Source of the DNA: Pelagibius sp050043265
GTDB taxonomy: Bacteria > Pseudomonadota > Alphaproteobacteria > Kiloniellales > Kiloniellaceae
Length of the DNA stretch: 42,288 bases
Assembly (NCBI GenBank): GCA_050043265.1
Contig: JBHJIR010000056.1
Coordinates: 1 to 42,288 of the forward strand
Direction: 5' to 3'
The position numbers and the translations under genes were made by a program. Of this stretch, positions 15,033-23,074 are shown piece after piece. Positions within the stretch are counted from its first letter, which is position 1. Each line of letters begins with the position of its first letter. Under the pieces are notes generated by a model. That model made no database searches, was not told the DNA's origin, and saw only the letters and a list, made by a program, of their open reading frames with translations.

Positions 15033-16301
15033 TTAGGCCGCGGCGGCCTTGCGGTGGGTCTGCTCGAAGGCCTCGGCCAGAATGTCGAGACCGGCGTCGA
15101 GCTGTTCCTGCTTGATGGTCAGCGGCGCCAGCACTTTCACCACTTCGTCGTGGGCGCCGGACGTCTCGATGATCAGGCCGCGCTCGAAGCCGGCGGCGCA
15201 GATTGCCGACGCGGTCTCGCCGTTGCCGACGTCGATGCCGCGGAACATGCCGCGGCCCTTGGTGGTGTAGCCGTGCTTCTTGGCGATGGCGGCCAGGCGC
15301 TGGGCCAGATGGTCGCCCTTGGCCTGGACCTGCGCGGCGAAGCCGTCGTCCTTCCAGAATTTCTCCAGCGCGACCTTCGCCGTGACGAAGGCGTGGTTGT
15401 TGCCGCGGAAGGTGCCGTTGTGCTCGGCCGGGCCCCAGATGTCGTGCTCCGGTTTCAGCATGACCATGGCAAACGGCAGGCCCATGCCCGACAGCGATTT
15501 GGCCAGGGTGACGATGTCCGGCGAGATGCCCATCTCCTCGAAGGAGAAGAAGCTGCCGGTACGGCCGCAGCCGGCCTGGATGTCGTCGACGATCAGCAGG
15601 CTGCCGTGCTTGCGCGCCAGCGCCTCGATGCCGCGCATCCATTCCGCCGAGGCGACGTTGAGGCCGCCTTCGCCCTGCACCGTCTCGACGATGAAGGCCG
15701 CCGGCGCGGCGAGCCCGCTGGAGGGATCGTCGAGCATCTGCTCCAGCATCGCCAGGCCGTCGGCGCCGCCGTTGAGGTAGCCGTCGTAGGGCACCCGGGT
15801 GACGCCGTCCAGCGGCACGCCGGCACCGCCGCGGTGGTAGCCGTTGCCGGTGCAGGCCAGGGCGCCCAGCGTGACGCCGTGGAAGCCGTTGGTGAAGGCG
15901 ACCACCTGTTGGCGGCCGGTCACCTTGCGGGCCAGCTTCAGCGCCGCCTCAACGGCGTTGGCGCCGGTCGGGCCGGTAAACTGCAGGCGGTAGTCCATGT
16001 CGCGGGGCTGCAGGATGAACTTCTCGAAGGCGTCGATGAAGGCGGCCTTGGCATCGGTGTACATGTCGAGGCCGTGGGTGACGCCGTCGCGCAGGATGTA
16101 GTCGACCAGCGCCAGCTTCATGTCCGCGTCGTTATGTCCGTAGTTCAGCGTTGAGCAGCCGGCCAGGAAGTCGATGTAGCGGCGGCCGTCTTCGGCGATC
16201 AGCTCGGCGCCCTGGGCGCGCTCGAAAACCACAGGAAAGCTGCGGCAGTAGCTGCGGATCTGGGATTCTCTGCGGGCAAAAGTGTCGATGGTCGAAGGCA
16301 T
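15033..16301 (-). CDS. ectB: Diaminobutyrate-2-oxoglutarate aminotransferase EctB
   Basis: 422 residues from the ATG at 16301; the frame stays open upstream but that part is unlike the family. It is a class III aminotransferase with FTGPTGANAVEAALKLAR for cofactor phosphate, VDDIQAGCGRTG for the pyridine ring, and K268 in TLAKSLSG as the Schiff-base lysine. It transfers an amino group from glutamate to aspartate semialdehyde to give 2,4-diaminobutyrate. It is the second gene of ectABC-ask, 61 bases after ectA. Confidence 0.97.
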   Translation of the reverse strand: MPSTIDTFARRESQIRSYCRSFPVVFERAQGAELIAEDGRRYIDFLAGCSTLNYGHNDADMKLALVDYILRDGVTHGLDMYTDAKAAFIDAFEKFILQPRDMDYRLQFTGPTGANAVEAALKLARKVTGRQQVVAFTNGFHGVTLGALACTGNGYHRGGAGVPLDGVTRVPYDGYLNGGADGLAMLEQMLDDPSSGLAAPAAFIVETVQGEGGLNVASAEWMRGIEALARKHGSLLIVDDIQAGCGRTGSFFSFEEMGISPDIVTLAKSLSGMGLPFAMVMLKPEHDIWGPAEHNGTFRGNNHAFVTAKVALEKFWKDDGFAAQVQAKGDHLAQRLAAIAKKHGYTTKGRGMFRGIDVGNGETASAICAAGFERGLIIETSGAHDEVVKVLAPLTIKQEQLDAGLDILAEAFEQTHRKAAAA

Positions 16302-16362
16302 CAAGAGGCCTCTTTCGTTGTTGGCGAGAATGTTGGCGGAAGTCGGGGCTTCCGCGCCGGCG

Positions 16363-16914
16363 TCAGGCGACGCGGCGCAGGCCGACACGGTCGAAGGGGC
16401 CGATCTCGACCAGGTGCTCGGTGGCGTGGGCGCCGCCGAAGTGGGCCTCGCGTTCGAAGTGCGCGTCGTCGGCGATCGGCGCATCCAGGTCGTCGGCGAT
16501 GGCGCGGAACAGGGCCCAGGAGGCCTTGTTGTCGCGGGTGATGGTGCTGTGGATGTGGCGCACGTTGCGGCAGACCCGGCGCTTCAGCAGCTCGTGGATC
16601 AGCCGCTTGGCGACGCCCCGGCCGCGGGCGTCGGGATGCACCGCGACCTGCCAGACGAACAGGGTGTCCGGCTTTTCCGGCGGCAGATAGCCGGAGATCC
16701 AGCCGACCGGCTTGCCGTCGATCTCGGCCAGCGCACAGGTGCCGGCGAAGTGGGAGCACTGCAGCAGATTGCAGTACATCGAGTTGTCGTCGAGCTTTTC
16801 GATGCCCTGGATCAGCGCCCAGATGGCGGCGCCGTCGGCCTTGCGGGGCGCGCGAAAGCGCAGCGTTCCGCTGTGGTCGGCGCGCGGGGCATCGATGGCT
16901 TGATCTAACTGCAT
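16363..16914 (-). CDS. ectA: Diaminobutyrate acetyltransferase EctA
   Basis: 183 residues from the ATG at 16914, which has GGAGA eight bases upstream. A GNAT fold is evident, with the acetyl-CoA loop HPDARGRGVAKRLIHELL and the family segments SMYCNLLQCSHF and HIHSTITRDNKASWALF. It acetylates diaminobutyrate at N-gamma. It is the first gene of the ectoine operon, and the promoter lies about 30-60 bases upstream. An earlier in-frame start (16962) would fall inside that promoter and is rejected. Confidence 0.97.
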   Translation of the reverse strand: MQLDQAIDAPRADHSGTLRFRAPRKADGAAIWALIQGIEKLDDNSMYCNLLQCSHFAGTCALAEIDGKPVGWISGYLPPEKPDTLFVWQVAVHPDARGRGVAKRLIHELLKRRVCRNVRHIHSTITRDNKASWALFRAIADDLDAPIADDAHFEREAHFGGAHATEHLVEIGPFDRVGLRRVA

Positions 16915-16946
16915 TTCATTCGTCTCCAAGCGATGAACTCGACCAG

Positions 16947-16975
16947 ATAATTTGTATATCAAACTAAATTGTCAA
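16947..16975 (-). promoter_or_regulatory. ect operon promoter with overlapping EctR-type operator
   Basis: On the minus strand a perfect TTGACA (16975-16970) is followed after 17 bases by AATTAT (16952-16947). The spacer reads ATTTAGTTTGATATA, which resembles the EctR1 operator described for Methylomicrobium alcaliphilum (as I recall, half-sites TATTTAGT and ACTATATA). It also holds the small palindrome TTTG-N5-CAAA (16951-16963). The predicted 5' leader is about 26 bases. Confidence 0.6.
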
Positions 16976-17223
16976 CCGTAAAGACCGGGTGAATTTGTCC
17001 TCATCCCAACCAAAAATTGCGCAAGCACCTTGAAAACAGCCGAAAACGCCTAAGGTTCCGGAAACGCATGAATTTTTAGAGAAAAAGAGAATTTGAAGTG
17101 AGAGGAAAACTGCTTTCTTTAGATGAACTAAATGGGCTATTGGCCGCCCCGCGACGCCGCCCTAGAATCGGCCCCCGAATGGTTCGATTCCCAAAGGATC
17201 GACGGGAGGATAAGGGGACGGAA

Positions 17224-17706
17224 ATGCAGCGGCGCTCCCAGCAGGCCCTGTCGGCCATGCGCCAGATTCTGCGCGCGACGGAAAACTATGGACGGACGCT
17301 GGCGCGCGAAACCGGGCTGACCGCCTCGCAACTGCTATTGCTCCAGGTGCTCGACGAGCACGGCAACATCACGGCGGGCCAGATTGCCGCCCATATGGGC
17401 ATCACCCAGGCGACCACGACGAGCCTGCTGCACAAGCTGGAGGCCCGCGAACTGGTAAGCCGCCAGCGCGGCGACAGCGACCGCCGCCAGGTCTGGCTGT
17501 CGCTGACCGAGGCCGGCCGCGAAAAGCTGGCGGCCGCACCGGACGGCCTGCAGGAAACCTTCAAGGAGCGTTTCGAGAACCTGGAGTCGTGGGAGCAGGC
17601 GATGCTGGTCGCCGCCCTGGAGCGCGTCGCGGCCCTGCTGGATGCCGAGCGGCTGGACGCCGCGCCGGTGCTGGACGTCGGGGCAATCGACCGGGAGCCG
17701 CACTAG
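17224..17706 (+). CDS. ectR: EctR-type MarR family regulator
   Basis: 160 residues from the ATG at 17224, which has AAGGGG upstream. A longer frame begins with a GTG at 17098 but has no ribosome site and an unrelated N-terminus. The MarR winged helix is clear: ITAGQIAAHMGITQATTTSLLHKLEARELVSRQRGDSDRRQVWLSLTEAG. It is divergent from ectA, the usual position for EctR repressors of ectoine synthesis. The shared 309-base region holds the ect promoter. A role in salt-dependent control is inferred from position. Confidence 0.85.
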   Translation: MQRRSQQALSAMRQILRATENYGRTLARETGLTASQLLLLQVLDEHGNITAGQIAAHMGITQATTTSLLHKLEARELVSRQRGDSDRRQVWLSLTEAGREKLAAAPDGLQETFKERFENLESWEQAMLVAALERVAALLDAERLDAAPVLDVGAIDREPH

Positions 17707-17770
17707 CCGCCTAGCCCCCCCCCCCGGTGTGCCGGGCACGTCCCGAGGGCCAGCGGGGGGCAGCGGGGCG

Positions 17771-18130
17771 TCAGCGGCTGACCATCACCATTTTCTCGAT
17801 GATGTCGTCCATCCCGCGGTTGTCGACCAGCAGGTGCAGCGCTTCCAGCGTGGCGATCAGATTGCTCTTCTTGCCGACGCGGATGATCGGATTCTTGCCC
17901 GGGATCAGCATGGTGCGCTCGCCGAAGTTCAGCCGCAGGAACAGCGTGCCATCTTCCTCGAACCACCACGGCTCGGGCTGTTTGTAGGTCATCTGCTTCT
18001 CTGTTTCGCCGTCGGTCTCGACGAAGGCGTGGCTCGGATAGGTATAGCCGGGATCGCGGGCCAAGCCGATCTGGTGGTCGAGGCCGGCCAGAAAGATGCG
18101 GCGCAAATCGTCCATGCGGCGGTTGACCAC
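17771..18130 (-). CDS. Conserved-looking protein of unknown function
   Basis: 119 residues from a GTG at 18130. I do not recognise a family. The protein is mixed alpha/beta with a charged N-terminus (NRRMDDLRRIFLAGLDHQIGLARDPGY) and a central stretch (PWWFEEDGTLFLRLNFGERTMLIPGKNPII) that looks like an ordered beta sheet. The GTG has no ribosome site, and the frame stays open upstream. GGAGG five bases before an ATT codon at 18211 would give 146 residues beginning ISVSREALDFVVPARPPRS. The true start may therefore be 18211, with a rare ATT start. Confidence 0.65.
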   Translation of the reverse strand: MVNRRMDDLRRIFLAGLDHQIGLARDPGYTYPSHAFVETDGETEKQMTYKQPEPWWFEEDGTLFLRLNFGERTMLIPGKNPIIRVGKKSNLIATLEALHLLVDNRGMDDIIEKMVMVSR

Positions 18131-18211
18131 CTGCTTGCGGCGCGCCGGGTTGTGGCTGCGCGGCGGGCGGGCGGGTACGACGAAATCGAGCGCTTCGCGT
18201 GAGACGGAAAT

Positions 18212-18576
18212 GAGAGCCTCCAGGCGTTTTTGGCGCCAATTGTGAACAAGGGGGCAGAACCTACCCTAGAGGTCTTAATTTGTCAAAAAGCGACGCCAGG
18301 TCGTTTTTACGACAAAGTAAGTTTTGTTCCGCTGACGAAATTCGCCGACGTTTCCCCGGCTCCTGCGGCGCGTTTCTTTCGAATGGCCGGCCGCGGCGGC
18401 GATCCGCCAGGGCATCGCCGGGCAGGGCGGGCAAAAAAATTGCGGCTTTTCGGCACCTTGCCCGGCCCTTGCGGCCGGTGATAGCGTCCCGGCAGGTTTC
18501 GGTGCCGGATTTCGCCGCAAGTTTTCGCCGGCGGATCTCAAACAACACGATGCGGCAGGTGGGGACGGTTCAGGCC
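18212..18576. other. Region without a recognised gene upstream of csaA
   Basis: No convincing coding frame is seen; the frame of csaA stays open upstream to 18280 but has no family similarity there. An A-run, a CGAC/GTCG stem and a T-run occur at 18285-18308, a possible two-way terminator-like structure. An adjacent alternative hairpin is GTCGT-TTTT-ACGAC at 18299-18312. The rest is GC-rich with no motif I can name. Confidence 0.4.
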
Positions 18577-18963
18577 ATGACAGCAGGTAAAGCAGGCAGC
18601 GACGGCGCGGGGCAGGAGGGCATCCGCCCGGAGATCACTTTCGACGATTTTGCCAAGCTGGACGTGCGGGTCGGCACCATCGTCGATGCCCAGCCCTTTC
18701 CCGAGGCGCGGCGCCCGGCCATCAAGCTGTGGGTCGACCTGGGCGAGGAAATCGGGGTGAAGAAATCCTCTGCCCAGATCACCGTCCACTACGATCCGGG
18801 GCACCTCGTCGGCAAGCAGGTGGCGGCGGTGGTGAATTTCCCGCCCCGCCAGATCGGCAAGTTCATGTCCGAGATCCTGGTGCTGGGTTTTCCCGATGCC
18901 GACGGCGAGGTGGTGCTGGTCACCGCCGACCAGCCGGTGCCCAACGGCGGCCGGCTTTACTGA
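18577..18963 (+). CDS. csaA: tRNA-binding domain protein, CsaA type
   Basis: 128 residues from the ATG at 18577, with GGGGACGG about nine bases upstream; an in-frame ATG at 18550 is possible. One EMAP/CsaA OB-fold domain fills the protein: FDDFAKLDVRVGTIVDAQPFPEARRPAIKLWVDLG, then KKSSAQITVHY, then GKQVAAVVNFPPRQIGKFMSEILVLGF. CsaA was described as a secretion-related chaperone in Bacillus. The domain binds tRNA in related proteins, so the cellular role is open. Confidence 0.92.
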   Translation: MTAGKAGSDGAGQEGIRPEITFDDFAKLDVRVGTIVDAQPFPEARRPAIKLWVDLGEEIGVKKSSAQITVHYDPGHLVGKQVAAVVNFPPRQIGKFMSEILVLGFPDADGEVVLVTADQPVPNGGRLY

Positions 18964-19030
18964 GCCAACGGCCACCGGCTGTACTCAGAGGGTCGTTCAG
19001 GGACTGAGGGGACCGTTCAGGCGGGAATCG

Positions 19031-19066
19031 AAAAGGCCGCCCCCGATAAAGCAGGGGCGGCCCTTT
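19031..19066 (+). terminator. Terminator hairpin after csaA
   Basis: A perfect 9-bp stem GGCCGCCCC / GGGGCGGCC (19035-19043 with 19054-19062) has a 10-base loop. It has an A-run before it and CTTT after it. It lies between the convergent csaA and the HPt/receiver gene and may serve both. Confidence 0.6.
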
Positions 19067-19105
19067 CTGAACAGGCTGCCTGGCTGAACAGGCTGTCGGG
19101 CGCGG

Positions 19106-19888
19106 TCAGGTGATGTGGAAGCGCTGCAGCACGTCGGCCAGATCGTCGCCGAACTGCGCGCCGCGGCGGATCAGGCCGACGTTCATCGGCAGGGGGGTGA
19201 GGTCGGGATGGTCCGGGTCCAGGCTGGTCAGCAGGGCCACCGGGATGCGCCGCGTCGCCGGCATGGCGGCCAGGGCGCAGGCCAGGTCGACGCCGCTCAT
19301 GCGCGGCATGACCTGGGCGGTGATCACCAGGTCCGGCCGGGTCTCGAGGATCAGTTCCAGGGCTTCGATGGGGTTCAGCACGTTGGAGCAGCGGTAGCCG
19401 CAGGCGGCCAGTTCACGGCCGACGATCTTGGCGGCGGAGCGCTGCGGCAGGACCAGGGTCACGTCCTTGTCCATCACCGTGACGTCTTCGACGTTGAAGG
19501 TATTCTGCTGCGGCAACTCGCGCAGCACCTCGGCGACCTTGTCGGCGTCGACCTTTTCACCATCCAGCACCGCGGAAATGCGATCGGCAAAGGCAATCAG
19601 GTCGTTGGCGTGCTTGGTTTCGACGGAGTCGATCCCGGTGAGGTATTCATCCAGGCGGTGGGTCAGCGGGCCAAAGCCGACCAGGTTCACCGCGCGGGCC
19701 TTCATGCGCAGGTTGGCCGATTCCTGGGCCAGGATTTTGGCGGCGTCCTTTGGATTGAGGACGCCGTTCTTGACCTGCTGGACGCGCAGTTCGAGGTTGC
19801 TGACGAGATCGCGCGCCTCGTCGATCACCTCGCTCTCGAGCTGAGAGTCCACTTCTTCTTCTGAAATCAACCCACGCGTGACGGCCAT
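19106..19888 (-). CDS. Degenerate HPt-receiver two-domain protein
   Basis: 260 residues. Residues about 20-115 are a helical bundle resembling HPt domains (LVGFGPLTHRLDEYL), but the position of the phosphorylated His is A58. Residues about 141-258 have the receiver fold (ETRPDLVITAQVMPRMSGVDLACAL). There the acidic pair is replaced by LVLPQ, the phosphoacceptor Asp by A191 and the conserved Lys by Arg. Both phosphotransfer sites are therefore lost. It is probably a protein-protein interaction module or scaffold (inference). GGAGAGGG lies upstream of the ATG, and a CtrA-like box is about 75 bases further up. Confidence 0.75.
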   Translation of the reverse strand: MAVTRGLISEEEVDSQLESEVIDEARDLVSNLELRVQQVKNGVLNPKDAAKILAQESANLRMKARAVNLVGFGPLTHRLDEYLTGIDSVETKHANDLIAFADRISAVLDGEKVDADKVAEVLRELPQQNTFNVEDVTVMDKDVTLVLPQRSAAKIVGRELAACGYRCSNVLNPIEALELILETRPDLVITAQVMPRMSGVDLACALAAMPATRRIPVALLTSLDPDHPDLTPLPMNVGLIRRGAQFGDDLADVLQRFHIT

Positions 19889-19959
19889 TGCCCTCTCCGT
19901 AACCTACTTTTCCAGGTGCCCTGACGGTCTGTCGGGGCCCGCAGCTTAGGCCGCCAAGG

Positions 19960-19975
19960 GTTAAAGCAGTATAAA
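19960..19975 (-). promoter_or_regulatory. CtrA-like box upstream of the HPt-receiver gene
   Basis: The minus strand reads TTTA-N7-TTAAC, eight of nine bases of the alphaproteobacterial CtrA consensus TTAA-N7-TTAAC. It lies 72 bases before the start codon, at promoter distance. Confidence 0.35.
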
Positions 19976-20081
19976 CGCTGGGATGCCCGGAAATCGTGCG
20001 CCGCAACCTGGCCGGGAGGGGATTGCCGGCGGATCTCAGGGACGGATTTCGCTTTTCGGGGCTCGGGTTTTCGGGATGGGC

Positions 20082-21437
20082 TCAGACCGGCAGCCAGATG
20101 CGGGCGCGCAGGCCGCCGCCGGGGGCGGTCTCCAGGGCGACGTCGCCGCCGTGGCTGCGCGCGACGTCCCGGGCGATGGTCAGGCCCAGGCCGACCCCCC
20201 CGGTTGCCGGGTTGCGCGACTGTTCAAGGCGAAAGAACGGCTTGAAGACGTCGTCATGGCGTTCCGGCGGGATGCCGGGACCGTCGTCGTCGATGGAGAC
20301 CTCTATCAGATTCTTGCGCCGCCCGGCGCGGATCGCCACGTGGGTGCCGTGGCGCTGGGCGTTGGCGACCAGATTGGTCAGGCAGCGGCGCATGCCTTCG
20401 CGGCGCAGCGGCAGGGTCATATCCTGTTCGACGTGCAGGTCGATGGCCCCGCCGTCGCGGGTCATCTGCGCGACAACATCGCGCAGCAGCATGCCCAGAT
20501 CGGTCGGGGCCGGCGTTTCCTGGCCCTCGCCGCGGGCGAAGGCGAGGTAGCCTTCGACCATGTGTTCCATCTCGGCGACGTCGGCCTGCAGGTACTTCGC
20601 GTCGGGCACATCCTGCAGCATCGCGAGCTGCAGCTTCATACGGGTCAGCGGCGTTCGCAGATCGTGGCTGACGCCGGCCAGCATCTCGGTGCGCTGTTGG
20701 ATCTGCCGCTGGATGCGGTCGCGCATGTTGATGAAGGCGGCGGCGGCCTGGCGCACCTCGGTGGCGCCCTCGGGCTTGAAGTCGCGCACCTCCTGGCCTT
20801 TGCCGAAGTTCTCGGCGGCGTGTGCCAAGCGGCGGATCGGCTTGACCTGGTTGCGCATGAAGATGACGGCGATGCCGAACAGCAGGATCGAACTGCCGAT
20901 GGTCCAGAAGATGAAGATGTAGGTGGTGGAGGAGAACAGCCGTTCGTCGGTGACCAGCACGCGCAGCACGCCCTGGGGCAGCTCCACCAGGATCTCCACC
21001 CGGTCCTTGATCGACCGGGCGTCGATGACGAAGGGCAGGCCCAGCCGCTCCTGCAGGGCGTCTCGCAGCCGAATCTCGACGAGGGTGTGTACCCGCGGCT
21101 GGGGCAGGGCCGGCAGTGCGGCCTGTTCCAGCAGGGTCAGTTGCATCTGCATGGTGTTGCGCGCCAGCTGGAACATTTCGTGGCGCCGCTGAGGCGAGGG
21201 ATCGCTCTGCAACACCGTGGTGACCGCGGCGACGTCGCCGGCCAGCCCCTGGGCCAGGCGCTTGGTGATGGTGTCGTAGTGGCGGTCGTAGAAGACGTAG
21301 GTCGAGATCACCTGCATCAGGATCAGCGGCGTGATGATGATCAGCACGGAGCGGCCGAGCAGGGAGCGCGGCAGGAAACGGCGTACCGGTCCCGGGCCGC
21401 CCTGCGGATAGAGCGGATCTGGCGGCACGGCGTTCAT
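20082..21437 (-). CDS. EnvZ-like sensor histidine kinase
   Basis: 451 residues. The first transmembrane helix is about 30-50, a periplasmic sensor region about 51-170, the second helix about 172-195, then a HAMP domain (NQVKPIRRLAHAAENFGKG). The dimerisation domain holds H258 in GVSHDLRTPLTRMKLQ, and the ATPase domain has the N box (TNLVANAQRHG), DDDGPGIPPE and GGVGLGL. This is the EnvZ type, acting with the OmpR-like regulator encoded 79 bases upstream. The signal is unknown; osmotic stress is one option, given the ectoine genes. Confidence 0.93.
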   Translation of the reverse strand: MNAVPPDPLYPQGGPGPVRRFLPRSLLGRSVLIIITPLILMQVISTYVFYDRHYDTITKRLAQGLAGDVAAVTTVLQSDPSPQRRHEMFQLARNTMQMQLTLLEQAALPALPQPRVHTLVEIRLRDALQERLGLPFVIDARSIKDRVEILVELPQGVLRVLVTDERLFSSTTYIFIFWTIGSSILLFGIAVIFMRNQVKPIRRLAHAAENFGKGQEVRDFKPEGATEVRQAAAAFINMRDRIQRQIQQRTEMLAGVSHDLRTPLTRMKLQLAMLQDVPDAKYLQADVAEMEHMVEGYLAFARGEGQETPAPTDLGMLLRDVVAQMTRDGGAIDLHVEQDMTLPLRREGMRRCLTNLVANAQRHGTHVAIRAGRRKNLIEVSIDDDGPGIPPERHDDVFKPFFRLEQSRNPATGGVGLGLTIARDVARSHGGDVALETAPGGGLRARIWLPV

Positions 21438-21516
21438 TGCAGCCCGCCGGTGCGCAGCAGGTGGCGGACCGTAAATTGCGGGCTCGTAAAGTGTGGGGTC
21501 ATCGCACGCCGGACCA

Positions 21517-22203
21517 TCAATCGGGCATCAGCACGTAGCCGGTGCCGCGCACGGTCTGCAGGTAGCGCGGGAATTTGGGATCGTCCTCGATCTTGCGGCG
21601 CAGGCGCGTCACCTGCACGTCGATGGTGCGGGCATTGCCGCTGATCATGCTCTCCTCGCCCAGGTCGTCGCGGGTGATCGCCTCGCCGGCGCGCCGGGCC
21701 AGCGCCTTCAGCAGCGAGGCCTCGGCGGTGGTCAGCCGCACGAAGGCGCCCGCCTTGGTCAGCTCTTCGCGCTCCAGGTCGAAGCAGAACGCGCCGAACA
21801 CCACTTTGCTCGGCGGCAGGGCGGTCGGCGCCGGCGGCACGCGGCGCAGGATGGCGTTGATGCGCAGCACCAGCTCGCGCGGCTCGAAGGGTTTGGGCAG
21901 GTAGTCGTCGGCGCCGCACTCGAAACCGGCGATGCGGTTTTCCGTTTCGTTCATGGCGGTCAGCAGCAGGATCGGCACGGCGTTGTCCCGGCGTAGCGTC
22001 CCGGTGAGCTGCAGGCCGGGCTCGCCGGGCAGCATGATGTCGAGCACCAGCAGGTCGAAGGCAATGGAGGCCAGCTTGGCCCGCGCGTCGGCGGCATCCA
22101 CCGCGGTGGTGACACGGAAGCCCTGGTCGCTGAGATAGCGCTGCAGCAGGTCGCGCAGGCGCGTGTCGTCGTCGACCACCAGGATGTGCGGCTGCTCGGT
22201 CAC
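21517..22203 (-). CDS. OmpR-family response regulator
   Basis: 228 residues from a GTG start. The N-terminal receiver is complete: D11/D12/D13, phosphoacceptor D55 in LLVLDIMLPG, a conserved Thr in LLLTA and a Lys in YLPKPFEP. The C-terminal OmpR/PhoB winged helix has RLTTAEASLLKALARRAGEAITRDDL and TIDVQVTRLRRKIEDDP with VRGTGYVL at the end. It pairs with the EnvZ-like kinase gene downstream on the same strand. Target genes cannot be told from the window. Confidence 0.95.
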   Translation of the reverse strand: MTEQPHILVVDDDTRLRDLLQRYLSDQGFRVTTAVDAADARAKLASIAFDLLVLDIMLPGEPGLQLTGTLRRDNAVPILLLTAMNETENRIAGFECGADDYLPKPFEPRELVLRINAILRRVPPAPTALPPSKVVFGAFCFDLEREELTKAGAFVRLTTAEASLLKALARRAGEAITRDDLGEESMISGNARTIDVQVTRLRRKIEDDPKFPRYLQTVRGTGYVLMPD

Positions 22204-22271
22204 GGCGGGCTCGCTGTTTTGCTCATCGGGCCGGAGTATAGGCGTGCCGACGCGTGCCGACTAGCGGCTGC

Positions 22272-22814
22272 CTAGCGCCGCGCGGCGGAGTTGGCGAGGG
22301 GTGTTTTGGCGGGCATCGGTTTGCCCGGCGCCTCGGGTCGTTCGAAGCGGGCGCGGTCGGCCTCGTCGATGATGTTGATGAGGACGGTGCGGAACCCCTC
22401 GACCGCCTCGGCGCCGGCGGTGCGGTAGGCGCGGGCGATGCGGATGCGCTGCTGTTCGGTCAGCTTCTGCTCGAAGGCGTGTCCCTTGCCGGTCAGCTCC
22501 AACAGGCGCTGGCGGCGGTCGCGCAGGCCGGGGCGCTGGGTGATGAAGCCCTCGGTCACCAGCTGGCCCAGCACCCGGGACAGCGACTGCTTGGTGATGC
22601 GCAGAATGGCCAGCAGTTCAGAGACGGTGATGCCGGGATTGCGGCCGACGAAATAAATGACCCGATGGTGAGCCCGACCGAAACCGTGGTCGGCCAGGAT
22701 CTGGTCGGCCTCGCCGGTGAAGTCGCGGTAGGCGAAGAACAGCAGCTCCATCGCCTGGCGCAGTTCCTCCTCGCGCAGGAAGAGGGGATTGGGTCCGCCT
22801 TTTACGTCAGCCAT
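22272..22814 (-). CDS. MarR family transcriptional regulator
   Basis: 180 residues. The winged helix reads GRNPGITVSELLAILRITKQSLSRVLGQLVTEGFITQRPGLRDRRQRLLELT, with a helical tail for dimerisation. It is divergent from ilvE across a 344-base region. An inverted repeat, TTGAT-N7-ATCAA, lies 44 bases before its start and may be its own operator. Its targets and ligand are unknown; control of ilvE is suggested only by position. Confidence 0.92.
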   Translation of the reverse strand: MADVKGGPNPLFLREEELRQAMELLFFAYRDFTGEADQILADHGFGRAHHRVIYFVGRNPGITVSELLAILRITKQSLSRVLGQLVTEGFITQRPGLRDRRQRLLELTGKGHAFEQKLTEQQRIRIARAYRTAGAEAVEGFRTVLINIIDEADRARFERPEAPGKPMPAKTPLANSAARR

Positions 22815-22815
22815 G

Positions 22816-22844
22816 TTGACATATCTACCTAATCTTGTTACACA
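22816..22844 (+). promoter_or_regulatory. Candidate promoter reading toward ilvE
   Basis: A perfect TTGACA (22816-22821) is followed after 17 bases by TACACA. Transcription would start near 22851 and give a leader of about 300 bases before ilvE. The element sits right next to the divergent MarR start codon. Confidence 0.45.
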
Positions 22845-22857
22845 TAGCTAGCAATAT

Positions 22858-22874
22858 TTGATCGAAAGTATCAA
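22858..22874. promoter_or_regulatory. Inverted repeat in the MarR-ilvE intergenic region
   Basis: TTGAT and ATCAA are perfect arms separated by seven bases. The repeat lies between the divergent starts, in an AT-rich stretch that stands out from the GC-rich surroundings. It is a candidate operator for the adjacent MarR protein. Confidence 0.35.
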
Positions 22875-22975
22875 TTCGGAACTATTAACGGAAAAAAATC
22901 TCTGATTGGTTAGCCTTGCTGACTGATCTTCCGAAGCGTTCAGCGTGAGATTTCAGGCTCTTCTGGGTGAAAGGG

Positions 22976-23074
22976 GGAGCGGACGGCGGCCTTTCCTCCT
23001 CTCAGCGGTCGGAGGGGCCTTGCCTCGGGCAACCGCTCCGGGCAAACCTTTAGCGGGGCCGGGCCGCTCTTTGC
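22976..23074 (+). ncRNA. Candidate structured leader RNA of ilvE
   Basis: Nested pairings pack tightly. P1 is GGAGCGG (22976-22982) with CCGCTCC (23033-23039). P2 is GGCC plus CCTCC (22988-22999) with GGAGG plus GGCC (23011-23019). P3 is TTGCC/GGCAA (23020-23032), directly between P2 and P1. P4 is GCAAA and AGCGG (from 23042) with CCGCT and TTTGC (to 23074). This gives a three-way junction plus a second hairpin. It matches no riboswitch class I know. GC-rich DNA pairs easily, so this is a candidate only. Confidence 0.35.

Noticed and set aside
17176..17200. GGTTCGATTCCC, similar to a tRNA T-loop
   Set aside because: The flanking bases do not pair as a T-stem, and no acceptor, anticodon or D arm fits around it.
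17715..17725. Run of 11 C after ectR
   Set aside because: It is outside any gene, so a phase-variable switch is unlikely; similar C runs at 27-35 and at the contig end may be sequence artefacts.
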